Below, piece by piece: positions 1 to 5,645 of a stretch of 9,435 bases of DNA. A model generated the notes under the pieces. It was given only the letters and a program-made list of their open reading frames with translations. It had not been told where the DNA came from and did no database searches. Numbering within the stretch: the stretch's first letter is position 1; each line of letters begins with the position of its first letter. This DNA is from Caldifarciminota bacterium. Its GTDB lineage: Bacteria; Hydrothermota; Hydrothermia; B15-G9. The position numbers and the translations under genes were made by a program. Location: assembly GCA_027064565.1 (NCBI GenBank), contig JAMOPK010000302.1, positions 1 through 9,435 on the forward strand, read 5' to 3'.

Positions 1-1
1 A

Positions 2-496
2 TCCGCCCTCAGGCTTTTCAAGATGCTGCCGCATTCGGTTGACCTCAATCACAAGCTGAGGAGCGGCGCATTGATGAAGTTCAGGCGTCCGGCGCCCCGA
101 TTCGACGTGATGGAGGCCGTCAGACGCATCATCAAACCGCATGCCGCAATTGACATATCCGATGGGCTGTCCATGGACATGTTCAGGCTGGCAGACCTTG
201 CTGACCTCGAGGCTGTGATTTACGAGGATTTGCTTCCGATCCCTGAGGTGGTCAGGGCGGTTGCGGAACTGGTCGGCGTTGAGCCGTGGAAACTCGTCCT
301 TTCGAGCGGCGAGGAGTTCGAGCTGATATTTGCCATCGCACCGGATGACTTCGAAAAGCTCCAGCAGAACGGAGTTTCGCTGCTAAGGATCGGCGAATTC
401 AGGCCCACTTTCCGCCCGACTGTTAAATTTGTCAAAAAGGACGGCCGGGAGATCGACTACATCAAAGGGTTCGAACACTTTTCCAGCCACAGATGA
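2..496 (+). CDS. thiL: Thiamine-monophosphate kinase, C-terminal part (cut by left edge)
   Basis: ThiL phosphorylates thiamine monophosphate with ATP to give thiamine diphosphate, the active cofactor, in the cytoplasm. The reading frame is open to the left edge, so about 164 residues of a protein usually near 320 are present. The visible part is the PurM/AIRS-like C-terminal ATP-binding domain: an HxxP-like beginning, then AAIDISDGLSMDM, which matches the conserved A-x-IDxSDGL motif of ThiL, and SSGEEFELIF, which matches the family's SGeDYELlF motif (Glu-Phe here for Asp-Tyr). The ATG at position 23 is internal to the domain and is not the true start. The stop overlaps the next gene by ATGA (493-496), so the two are probably translationally coupled. 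The family call is from recalled motifs and is firm; the N-terminal domain is outside the window. Confidence 0.93.
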   Translation, partial: SALRLFKMLPHSVDLNHKLRSGALMKFRRPAPRFDVMEAVRRIIKPHAAIDISDGLSMDMFRLADLADLEAVIYEDLLPIPEVVRAVAELVGVEPWKLVLSSGEEFELIFAIAPDDFEKLQQNGVSLLRIGEFRPTFRPTVKFVKKDGREIDYIKGFEHFSSHR

Positions 497-1143
497 CTTT
501 CTGTGAGTTCGTAACTGCGGCCTTTCGTGCCATGTTCGACGCCTTTGGGCCGCAGCACTGGTGGCCCGGTGAGTCCGATTTTGAGATCGCCGTCGGGGCA
601 ATCCTCACCCAGAACACCAGCTGGCAGAACGTGGAAAAGGCCATCGAAAACCTCAAAAAACGAGGCGTCCTTTCAGTTGAAGGGATACTCAGTCTCGAAG
701 ATGGGGAATTGGCCTCGCTGATCAGGCCAGCCGGCTACTTCAACGTCAAGGCGGGGAGGCTCAAGAATTTTGTGGCATGGCTGAAGGAAATGGGCGGATT
801 CGAGACGCTCAGGAAACTGCCGACCTACCGGTTGAGGGAATACCTGCTGGAAATCAAAGGTATCGGCCCTGAGACCGCCGATTCGATACTCCTTTATGCT
901 CTGAGCAGGCCGATTTTCGTGGTGGACGCCTACACACGCAGAATTTTGGCCAGACACGGCCTCGATGAAGCGATGAAGATGGACTACGACGACCTCAGGC
1001 GTCGGGTGGAAAGCTGTTTTGAACCTGATCCCCGAATCTTCAACGAACTGCACGCCCTGCTGGTCAAAACCGGCAAGGAATTCTGTCGGAAACGCGGGCC
1101 GCTCTGTGAAAAATGCCCGCTCAACGGCCTGAGAATCGGTTAA
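493..1143 (+). CDS. Endonuclease III-like HhH-GPD DNA glycosylase with altered active site
   Basis: A 216-residue base-excision-repair glycosylase of the endonuclease III superfamily (closest by memory to the COG2231 'endonuclease III-related' / MagIII group). Such enzymes remove damaged bases from DNA. Visible features: early LTQNT (residues 38-42), the helix-hairpin-helix at about 118-137 with GIGPETAD, and the catalytic aspartate D145 in VVDAYTRRI. The lysine that gives endonuclease III its lyase activity (in GVGRKTA) is replaced by E127, so a monofunctional glycosylase is expected. At the C-terminus C198, C205 and C208 have the C-x6-C-x2-C spacing of the 4Fe-4S loop, but the fourth position (x5 later) is R214, and the protein stops two residues after it. 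Whether it keeps a cluster is uncertain. It starts in an ATGA overlap with thiL; no convincing terminator follows. The substrate (alkylated base, mismatch or uracil) cannot be told from sequence. Confidence 0.88.
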   Translation: MTFCEFVTAAFRAMFDAFGPQHWWPGESDFEIAVGAILTQNTSWQNVEKAIENLKKRGVLSVEGILSLEDGELASLIRPAGYFNVKAGRLKNFVAWLKEMGGFETLRKLPTYRLREYLLEIKGIGPETADSILLYALSRPIFVVDAYTRRILARHGLDEAMKMDYDDLRRRVESCFEPDPRIFNELHALLVKTGKEFCRKRGPLCEKCPLNGLRIG

Positions 1144-1238
1144 ACTATGCCATTAACGGCAATCGAGTTAAGACCGATTTATCCGGGGACTGACCTTACC
1201 CACCCTTCGCTTTTTTGACCGGCCTATCAAAGGCAAAT

Positions 1239-1252
1239 CCCGGTGTGACGGG
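1239..1252 (-). terminator. Weak hairpin downstream of the phospholipid operon
   Basis: CCCG/CGGG arms flank a six-base loop, 27 bases after the stop of the small membrane protein. On the minus strand the hairpin is followed by ATTTGCCTTT, a poor T-run. It is a candidate end for the minus-strand operon, but only four base pairs are seen and it may be chance. The rest of the 136-base gap between the converging genes holds another 4-bp hairpin (TGCC/GGCA near 1148) and an isolated T-run at 1211-1216; nothing else is recognisable. Confidence 0.25.
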
Positions 1253-1279
1253 CGACTCACCCGATACAAGCACCTGCTT

Positions 1280-1612
1280 TCAGACCAATGAGTTCAGCAA
1301 CATGCTCACGATTGAGAGGATGAGTGCGCCGAGAACAGCTGTCCAGAAGGACGAAATGGTGAATCCGGGCACGATCGAAGCGGTGAGATAGAGAACTATC
1401 CCGTTGATTATCAACGTGAAAAGTCCAAGAGTGAGCATATTGAGCGGCAGGGTGAGGAATGTCAGGATAGGCTTGACGATTGCGTTCATTATTCCGAGTA
1501 TCAGGGCCGCAAGGATGACAGTCCAGAAGCCGGATATCTGTATCCCCGGCAGGATGTAAGCCGTTATTGCGAGTGCAGCGGCGTTCAGAAGCAACTTTGT
1601 GATGAACTTCAT
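1280..1612 (-). CDS. Small four-helix membrane protein, PF04020 ('phage holin family 4')
   Basis: A 110-residue very hydrophobic protein with four predicted membrane segments (about 4-22, 29-48, 55-80, 88-108). It matches the PF04020/COG1950 family, annotated as 'mycobacterial 4-TMS phage holin' although it is widespread on bacterial chromosomes and its role is not established. The protein is visibly a tandem duplication: residues 21-45 (LPGIQISGFWT...) and 80-104 (VPGFTISSFWT...) share the pattern PG-x-x-IS-x-FWT-x-x-L-x-ALIL-x-I, with NAIVKP following the first copy. The start is supported by TAGGAGGG seven bases upstream, where the ribosome binding site overlaps the TAG stop of the upstream MobB-like gene, so the two are likely coupled. 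It is the last gene of the psd-pssA run. No lysis partner or phage gene is near, so a holin role is not supported. Confidence 0.85.
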   Translation of the reverse strand: MKFITKLLLNAAALAITAYILPGIQISGFWTVILAALILGIMNAIVKPILTFLTLPLNMLTLGLFTLIINGIVLYLTASIVPGFTISSFWTAVLGALILSIVSMLLNSLV

Positions 1613-1623
1613 GGCTTGCCCTC

Positions 1624-2376
1624 CTAAAGAAGTTCAGGGTCAAGGATTTTGACCCGAATTTCCTTGCCTTTTTCAACGCCTTTCAGCGAGTAGACTGCGC
1701 CTTTGAGGACGCTGCCGATGATGTTCTGTACAAATGGGTTCAGGGGAACCCGCTTGCCCCCAACGAAGATCTGGACGTTGTCCTTCTGCATCATCACGCA
1801 GTCCTTGATGGTTTTCTCGCCCTTGAGGATCAACTCGGCCATCCCGGTGCAGTCGGTGCCGCAGTCTCCACAATCGAAGAACGGCAATGCCGGGAAGACC
1901 TTTTCCCTGACGATTTCGTAAAGCCTGTCGGGTTGGGTGAGCGGGTTTACGACAGGGAGTCCGTCCAGCTCATCGAGTTCGTTTGAGATGACACCGGAAA
2001 ACATGAATGTCAGCCCCGTCCTCAACTCCCGCGCCTCATCCACGTTTTTCGCACAGACTATCTCAGGCACGGGCAGATGGAGGCTACCTTCGACCACGAG
2101 CCAGTCGTTGTTGAAATACTTGAGCAGCGTCATCGGTCTGAGCCTGCGCGGAAAGATGATGGCGGTCTCCTCAAGTCCCCATGCTGCAACCGGTTCAGCT
2201 CCGGCTTCCTTGTGGGCGTGGCTGTTGGTGCCCGGCGTGTCGATATGCCAGCCTTCGATGTGGATTGACTTGATCGACCCAACTTTGAACCCGTCCTCTT
2301 TCAATTTCCTTATCAAGGTCGTTGCAACGGTAGTTTTCCCGCTTTTTTTGTAACCTCTGACGGAAAATATCTTCAT
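1624..2376 (-). CDS. MobB-like P-loop GTPase with C-terminal cysteine-rich (Fe-S-like) domain
   Basis: A 250-residue protein in two parts. Residues 1-165 are a MobB-type P-loop domain: GYKKSGKTT (8-16) is the Walker A, and HIDTPGTNSHAHKEAGA (44-60) corresponds to the family's D-x-PGkDs-x-R-x-xAGA segment, with Thr-Asn for Lys-Asp. Family members bind GTP and are linked to molybdopterin guanine dinucleotide formation. Residues 166-195 carry C169-x2-C172-x3-C176-x16-C193, with G-x-x-C-x-x-MAE-x-IL-x-GE between them, resembling the PF04060-type Fe-S motif found in some archaeal MobB-like proteins. The remaining 55 residues (VQIFVGGKRVPLNPFVQ...) are a further small domain I cannot name. The start is firm: GAGGAGG lies just upstream and the ATG overlaps the pssA stop by ATGA. 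No other molybdenum-cofactor gene is nearby, so the real role is open; a metal or cofactor insertion GTPase is my inference. Confidence 0.85.
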   Translation of the reverse strand: MKIFSVRGYKKSGKTTVATTLIRKLKEDGFKVGSIKSIHIEGWHIDTPGTNSHAHKEAGAEPVAAWGLEETAIIFPRRLRPMTLLKYFNNDWLVVEGSLHLPVPEIVCAKNVDEARELRTGLTFMFSGVISNELDELDGLPVVNPLTQPDRLYEIVREKVFPALPFFDCGDCGTDCTGMAELILKGEKTIKDCVMMQKDNVQIFVGGKRVPLNPFVQNIIGSVLKGAVYSLKGVEKGKEIRVKILDPELL

Positions 2377-3065
2377 TTTTTCCTCCTCTTTCTGATTTCC
2401 TCCGAGACGGCGTTAACAAAGCCGGTGAGGGCATAAATGTAAGAAATCGAGAAAATTGCATAGTATTTGAATATCCCGACAAGGAGCAGGGCGATCACGA
2501 TTATGATGGTTTGTGTGGATTCGGATGTCCTCTGCCCCTTGTAGGTCGGGTATTTTATTCGACTTGTCATGAGGATTGCAAGGATGAGCACAAGGATGAT
2601 GTAAAACTGTGTCCCCAGCACGATCCCGACGTTTTCCTGAATCAAAATTGTTGAGATGACCACTGCGGCGGCTGATGGCGACGATAGACCGAGATAGTAG
2701 TCCTTGGGCGTTTCACAGCTTATGATGTTGAACCTTGCGAGCCTGAACGCCACTGCCATGAGGTAGATAAACGGCACGAACGAGAGCACGAATCCAGTTT
2801 CCCTGAAGGCTGCTGTGTAGAGCAGAATCGCCGGCGCAAGACCAAAGGAAACGGTATCGCATATCGAATCGAGCTGGAGGCCGAGCTCGCTTGAGGCACC
2901 CAGATGGCGAGCTATCTTCCCGTCCACCATGTCGAAAATCATGGAAAAAAGGATGCACCAACTGGCGCCTGTCAGGTCACCGCTCAACATCAATGTTATG
3001 GCCTTGTAGCCGCAGAACAGATTCAATCCGGTGAACAGGCTGGGGATGGCGCCCTTGACCTTCAA
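2373..3065 (-). CDS. pssA: CDP-diacylglycerol--serine O-phosphatidyltransferase
   Basis: An inner-membrane enzyme that joins CDP-diacylglycerol and L-serine to make phosphatidylserine, the precursor used by the Psd encoded just upstream. The CDP-alcohol phosphatidyltransferase signature is complete: D45-x2-D48-G49-x2-A52-R53-x8-G62-x3-D66-x3-D70, with the two late aspartates as catalytic/metal ligands. The N-terminus (AIPSLFTGLNLFCGY) matches the usual PssA opening, and about six to eight hydrophobic segments follow, within a 230-residue length normal for the family. The start is TTG at 3063-3065; this is favoured because it gives the correct N-terminus, AGGAGGGG lies four bases upstream, and the TTG overlaps the psd stop as TTGA. 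The next in-frame ATG (residue 26) would remove the first conserved segment. The stop overlaps the next gene by ATGA. Confidence 0.95.
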   Translation of the reverse strand: MKVKGAIPSLFTGLNLFCGYKAITLMLSGDLTGASWCILFSMIFDMVDGKIARHLGASSELGLQLDSICDTVSFGLAPAILLYTAAFRETGFVLSFVPFIYLMAVAFRLARFNIISCETPKDYYLGLSSPSAAAVVISTILIQENVGIVLGTQFYIILVLILAILMTSRIKYPTYKGQRTSESTQTIIIVIALLLVGIFKYYAIFSISYIYALTGFVNAVSEEIRKRRKK

Positions 3066-3679
3066 CTTCCCCTCCTGACCTTCGCGATCACGGTGCAGCC
3101 CGCCCTGACCCTATCGCCAGGCGTCACAATGACTTCAACTTTATCAGATGGCAGTTCCACCTCAGCACGCGAGCCGAATTTCACCACGCCGCACCGCTCA
3201 CCGGTTGCCACTTTCTGACCCGGTTTCAGATGACAGACCACACGTCTTGCAAGGATGCCCGCAATCTGCCGGAACCTGTATTCCCCGATGTCAGACCTGA
3301 TGGTGACGATGTTCTGCTCATTCTCGGAATGGGTCTCAGGTTTATAGGCAGGCATGAACTTGCCCGGTCGATATTTCACGCTTACCACCTCGCCGCCGTA
3401 AGGAACACGGTTGACATGCACGTCCCACAGGGACATGAAAACGGTCACGCGGACGATGCCGTCTTCTTCCTTTATTTCGATGACTTTGCCGTCAGCTGGT
3501 GACACGATGATGGATGGGTCGGATGGCGGATTACGTTTGGGATCCCTGAAGAAAAACAGCAGGAAAAGCGTCAGAATGCCGAGCAGAGTGGTCAGTGGCC
3601 ATATCCTCAGCAGGCCAAACCCTATGGTAAATGCCAGAAACGCAAGTATAAGATTGAGTCCTTCTTTCGCTATAGTCAT
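3062..3679 (-). CDS. psd: Phosphatidylserine decarboxylase proenzyme (short, archaeal-type)
   Basis: Converts phosphatidylserine to phosphatidylethanolamine at the membrane, using a pyruvoyl group made by self-cleavage. At 205 residues it is of the short type rather than the roughly 300-residue E. coli type. An N-terminal hydrophobic stretch (about 9-43) anchors it; FFFRDPKRNPP follows, as is usual in this class. Visible active-site elements are SPADGKV (D63), WDVHVNR (H88) and the cleavage motif FGSRAEVELP, where G169-S170 is the expected break producing a beta chain and a short pyruvoyl alpha chain. It is the first gene of the run psd-pssA-mobB-like-PF04020 and overlaps pssA by four bases. 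The ATG at 3677-3679 has no recognisable Shine-Dalgarno sequence, but a promoter-like pair ends six bases before it, suggesting a leaderless message. Confidence 0.95.
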   Translation of the reverse strand: MTIAKEGLNLILAFLAFTIGFGLLRIWPLTTLLGILTLFLLFFFRDPKRNPPSDPSIIVSPADGKVIEIKEEDGIVRVTVFMSLWDVHVNRVPYGGEVVSVKYRPGKFMPAYKPETHSENEQNIVTIRSDIGEYRFRQIAGILARRVVCHLKPGQKVATGERCGVVKFGSRAEVELPSDKVEVIVTPGDRVRAGCTVIAKVRRGS

Positions 3680-3685
3680 GCCAAA

Positions 3686-3714
3686 AGTTTAAATGCGCAG
3701 GGGAAGGGGGTCAA
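3686..3714 (-). promoter_or_regulatory. Putative sigma-70-type promoter of the psd operon, nearly leaderless
   Basis: On the minus strand TTGACC (3709-3714) is followed after 17 bases by TAAACT (3686-3691). The first box matches TTGACA at five of six places, the second TATAAT at four of six. The -10 box ends six bases before the psd ATG, so transcription would begin at or next to the start codon, which fits the lack of a Shine-Dalgarno sequence there. Position is good evidence; the -10 box is imperfect. Confidence 0.5.
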
Positions 3715-3755
3715 TGAGGCAATTGTAAAACCACCATGAGATGTTGACCCGCCCA

Positions 3756-3787
3756 TTGATAAAGATTCAACGAGTGACTTGATAAAG
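3756..3787. repeat. Two direct copies of TTGATAAAG, 23 bases apart
   Basis: TTGATAAAG occurs exactly at 3756-3764 and 3779-3787 in the 135-base gap upstream of psd. The 23-base start-to-start spacing is close to two helical turns, so both copies face the same side of the DNA, and they sit some 40-80 bases upstream of the putative psd -35 box. That is the arrangement of an activator or tandem-operator site. No known factor is recognised and chance cannot be excluded. Confidence 0.4.
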
Positions 3788-3802
3788 TTGTGCCAATAAC
3801 TG

Positions 3803-3817
3803 TAAACCTGTGGTTTA
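3803..3817 (-). other. Hairpin over the flippase-like gene's stop codon
   Basis: TAAACC and GGTTTA form a perfect six-base-pair stem with a three-base loop, and one arm contains the TAA stop of the membrane-protein gene. On the minus strand no T-run follows (CAGTTATTGG), so it does not look like an efficient intrinsic terminator; it may protect the 3' end of the message or be chance. Confidence 0.3.
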
Positions 3818-4813
3818 GTCAGAAGGAAGGTCACAATATTCAGGCACAATATACAGCGATTTGCGGAAAAAGGTTATTCCGCCCAGGATGGCACCTATGT
3901 AAAATGTGAACAACCTAAGCAAAATGACAAATACCCCTATAGCGTATTTGGGACAAATATTTGAATAAAGTGCAGTGGCAACCGTCTCAGCTATGCCAAC
4001 ACCACCGGGGGTCGGCGTGTATAACAAACTGCTATACATGAGAATTAGGGCGGATGCTGCTTTTAGCGGATGTGGGTTAAAGCCCATTCCGTAAAGTGTT
4101 AGAGGCGCTATTGAAGCAAGTAGCAGGACCGAAATCATGTAAACGAGGAAAACAAGGATCGTGCCGGAGATGTCCCTGGCATCCAACAAAACCTTGATGC
4201 CTTCCTGAAGGTTTCTAAGTTCGGTGAAAAGGAAAGATTTGACTTTCTGCCATCTCGACGGAACGAGTTTCAAAAGGACATCCGGCCGTCGAACGAAAAG
4301 GATGTAAAGCGCAACAGCGGTTGAGCCGGTGAGAACGAGATATCCCAACAGAAGTTTGACTATGAAGTTGGAGGAAATGCCGAGGGTCACGAAGATAAAC
4401 GGCATAAGGGGAATCATGATCAGATAATAGATTACTCCACGTGCCATCATAACGGCCGTGGCCCGCCCGAAATCCATCCCTTCCTCATGCAACAGATAAA
4501 TCTGCATGGGTATTCCGCTGACCTGGAAAGGGGTAACGGCGGATAAGAAAAGCCCTACAAGCACAACTTCAAAGCCTTTTATCGAGGAAATTCTGTGTCC
4601 GAGAAGCCTTGCAATTAGCGAGATACCAACTCCATCGGCAAATCTGTAAAGAAACCAGATGACAACTATCAGCAAAAATAGCTCCGGATTGAATCTCTCA
4701 AGGTTCTCAAAGGTGCGTTTGTCAATTGTAAGAACGAGCAGAACTATGGAAACAAGTGTAAAAGATAAGATCGCTATCTGAATCCCCCGCTTAATTCTCT
4801 TATCCGGTTTCAT
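3815..4813 (-). CDS. Polytopic membrane protein, lysylphosphatidylglycerol synthase/UPF0104 flippase-like family
   Basis: A protein of about 332 residues with seven to eight hydrophobic segments, matching PF03706, the membrane part of MprF/LPG synthases and of AglD-like proteins. Conserved landmarks: TPFQVSGIPMQIYLL (about residues 94-108), corresponding to the family's tP-x-x-x-GGxP-x-x-x-x-L segment, and YTPTPGGVGIAE (about 265-276), the hallmark PGGxGxxE motif. The MprF synthetase domain is absent, so lipid or polyisoprenoid translocation is more likely than lysine transfer. Start choice: the ATG at 4811-4813 gives a normal N-terminus, and a promoter-like pair ends nine bases before it, though with no Shine-Dalgarno sequence. 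A TTG at 4886-4888 would add 25 residues and has GAGG eight bases upstream with a second promoter-like pair. Codon use looks more AT-rich than in the neighbouring operons (roughly 40-57% GC in two lines counted). Its location next to phospholipid genes fits an envelope-lipid role. Confidence 0.85.
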   Translation of the reverse strand: MKPDKRIKRGIQIAILSFTLVSIVLLVLTIDKRTFENLERFNPELFLLIVVIWFLYRFADGVGISLIARLLGHRISSIKGFEVVLVGLFLSAVTPFQVSGIPMQIYLLHEEGMDFGRATAVMMARGVIYYLIMIPLMPFIFVTLGISSNFIVKLLLGYLVLTGSTAVALYILFVRRPDVLLKLVPSRWQKVKSFLFTELRNLQEGIKVLLDARDISGTILVFLVYMISVLLLASIAPLTLYGMGFNPHPLKAASALILMYSSLLYTPTPGGVGIAETVATALYSNICPKYAIGVFVILLRLFTFYIGAILGGITFFRKSLYIVPEYCDLPSD

Positions 4814-4822
4814 GGAGGTGCA

Positions 4823-4852
4823 ATTATTCAGCAGCCTATCAGGACAAGTCAA
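4823..4852 (-). promoter_or_regulatory. Putative promoter of the flippase-like gene, short or no leader
   Basis: On the minus strand TTGACT (4847-4852) precedes AATAAT (4823-4828) by 18 bases; each box matches the consensus at five of six places. The -10 box ends nine bases before the ATG at 4811-4813, leaving a leader of about 0-4 bases. If the alternative TTG start were used, these hexamers would lie inside the coding region. Confidence 0.45.
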
Positions 4853-4907
4853 AAATTTCGGCAAAAAATGGCCCAATACCCGATTCAAAGGCGATTCCTC
4901 GCGGCAA

Positions 4908-4936
4908 AATATTGGCTATACAAAACGGAATGTAAA
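4908..4936 (-). promoter_or_regulatory. Alternative promoter for a longer flippase-like transcript
   Basis: On the minus strand TTTACA (4931-4936) and AATATT (4908-4913) are 17 bases apart, with five and four matches to consensus. Transcripts from here would carry GAGG upstream of the TTG at 4886-4888, so this promoter supports the longer start. It is weaker than the nearer pair, and the region is AT-rich enough for chance matches. Confidence 0.3.
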
Positions 4937-5019
4937 CGGGAATTCTGAATTGACCATCGTCTTTCAGTAAATCGGTATTCCTAAAATCACCCCTTGAAAA
5001 ATCGCAATTTTTATCTCAA

Positions 5020-5060
5020 ATATTGCCAAACCAATATAAGATTTTTTACACCCTTATAAT
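5020..5060. repeat. Overlapping inverted repeats in the divergent AT-rich intergenic region
   Basis: The 363 bases between the flippase-like start and hsp20 (4814-5176) contain no gene. Within them, ATATTG (5020-5025) and CAATAT (5032-5037) are a perfect six-base inverted repeat with a six-base centre, and AATATAAG (5033-5040) pairs with CTTATAAT (5053-5060) at seven of eight positions. A further copy of ATATTGG is at 4909-4915. A TATAAT lies at 5055-5060 but has no good -35 box. CCCCTTGAAAAA near 4991-5001 resembles a heat-shock sigma-32 -35 element, without a clear CCCCAT partner. The repeats could be an operator for hsp20; no CIRCE (TTAGCACTC) element is present. Confidence 0.35.
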
Positions 5061-5087
5061 GTTTTAGACGCCAAGCTGTTAGAACCC

Positions 5088-5116
5088 TTGACAGGTTGGG
5101 GAAAAATTTTTATTTT
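5088..5116 (+). promoter_or_regulatory. Putative promoter of hsp20
   Basis: A perfect TTGACA (5088-5093) is followed after 17 bases by TATTTT (5111-5116), with four of six matches to TATAAT. Transcription would begin near 5123 and give a leader of about 50 bases that contains the strong ribosome binding site. This is a housekeeping-type promoter rather than a sigma-32 type. Confidence 0.55.
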
Positions 5117-5160
5117 TAGTCCTGCAAATGGGTTCTTTGAAAAATAAGTGGGGCAAGACA

Positions 5161-5171
5161 AAAGGAGGTGA
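5161..5171 (+). promoter_or_regulatory. Unusually long Shine-Dalgarno sequence of hsp20
   Basis: AAAGGAGGTGA is complementary to the canonical 3' end of bacterial 16S rRNA (UCACCUCCUUU) over all eleven bases. From its GGAGG core there are eight bases to the ATG at 5177, which settles the start; the GTG inside the site (5168) is not used. It predicts very strong translation initiation. Confidence 0.85.
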
Positions 5172-5176
5172 GAAAA

Positions 5177-5623
5177 ATGATGGACATCACGAGATGGGAT
5201 CCCGTTAAAGACATCACGACTCTGAGGGATGAAATTGATAGGCTTTTTGACAGCTTCTTTGGCAGAACGCCTGCTGTTGCCGAGCGTGAGACGGTCTGGT
5301 ATCCGGCGATCAACCTTGAGGAGACCGAGGACAAGTTCATCGTGAAGGCCGAGCTGCCGGGCATGTCCAAGGAGGATATAAAGGTTCAGGTCACCGAGGA
5401 TGGACTTATTCTTTCAGGTGAGAGAAAATTCGAGCGCGAAGAGAAAGGCAAAACCTACCACAGAATTGAGATGGCTTACGGTAAATTTCAACGTGCGATA
5501 GCGTTCCCAGTTCCGGTGAAACCCAATGAGGCTAAAGCTACCTACAAAGATGGAATTCTGGTGATCGAAGTGCCTAAATCCGAAAAGGCCAGACCGAAAG
5601 AGATCGAGATCGAAATCAAGTAA
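5177..5623 (+). CDS. Small heat-shock protein, Hsp20/alpha-crystallin family
   Basis: A cytoplasmic ATP-independent holdase chaperone that binds unfolding proteins and forms large oligomers. The 148-residue length is typical. A short N-terminal arm (MMDITRWDPVKD, then a helix with DRLFDSFF) precedes the alpha-crystallin domain of about residues 36-135: WYPAINLEE, VKAELPGMSKEDIKV, ILSGERK, and the signature strand around KFQRAIAFPVPV followed by KATYKDGILVIEVPK. The tail EIEIEIK supplies the I-x-I motif that docks on a neighbouring subunit. An ATG at 5180 is also possible, but 5177 has the ideal spacing. It is a single-gene transcript with its own promoter and a hairpin terminator 27 bases after the stop. 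Divergent to the flippase-like gene. Confidence 0.95.
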   Translation: MMDITRWDPVKDITTLRDEIDRLFDSFFGRTPAVAERETVWYPAINLEETEDKFIVKAELPGMSKEDIKVQVTEDGLILSGERKFEREEKGKTYHRIEMAYGKFQRAIAFPVPVKPNEAKATYKDGILVIEVPKSEKARPKEIEIEIK

Positions 5624-5645
5624 ATTTAATGGATGCCTGCGAAAG

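Noticed and set aside
1148..1216. Terminator for the thiL-glycosylase operon
   Set aside because: The TGCC/GGCA hairpin has only four pairs and no T-run; the T-run at 1211-1216 has no stem directly before it.
1280..1612. A phage holin indicating a prophage
   Set aside because: The PF04020 family name is historical; the gene is coupled to a chromosomal operon and no lysin, portal, capsid or integrase is present.
1937..2353. A 138-codon open frame on the plus strand
   Set aside because: Antisense to the MobB-like GTPase; serine-rich, low-complexity product typical of a shadow frame.
5032..5060. A second canonical hsp20 promoter at TATAAT (5055-5060)
   Set aside because: The sequence 16-18 bases upstream (CCAATA area) is not a usable -35 box; the TTGACA-17-TATTTT pair downstream is better.
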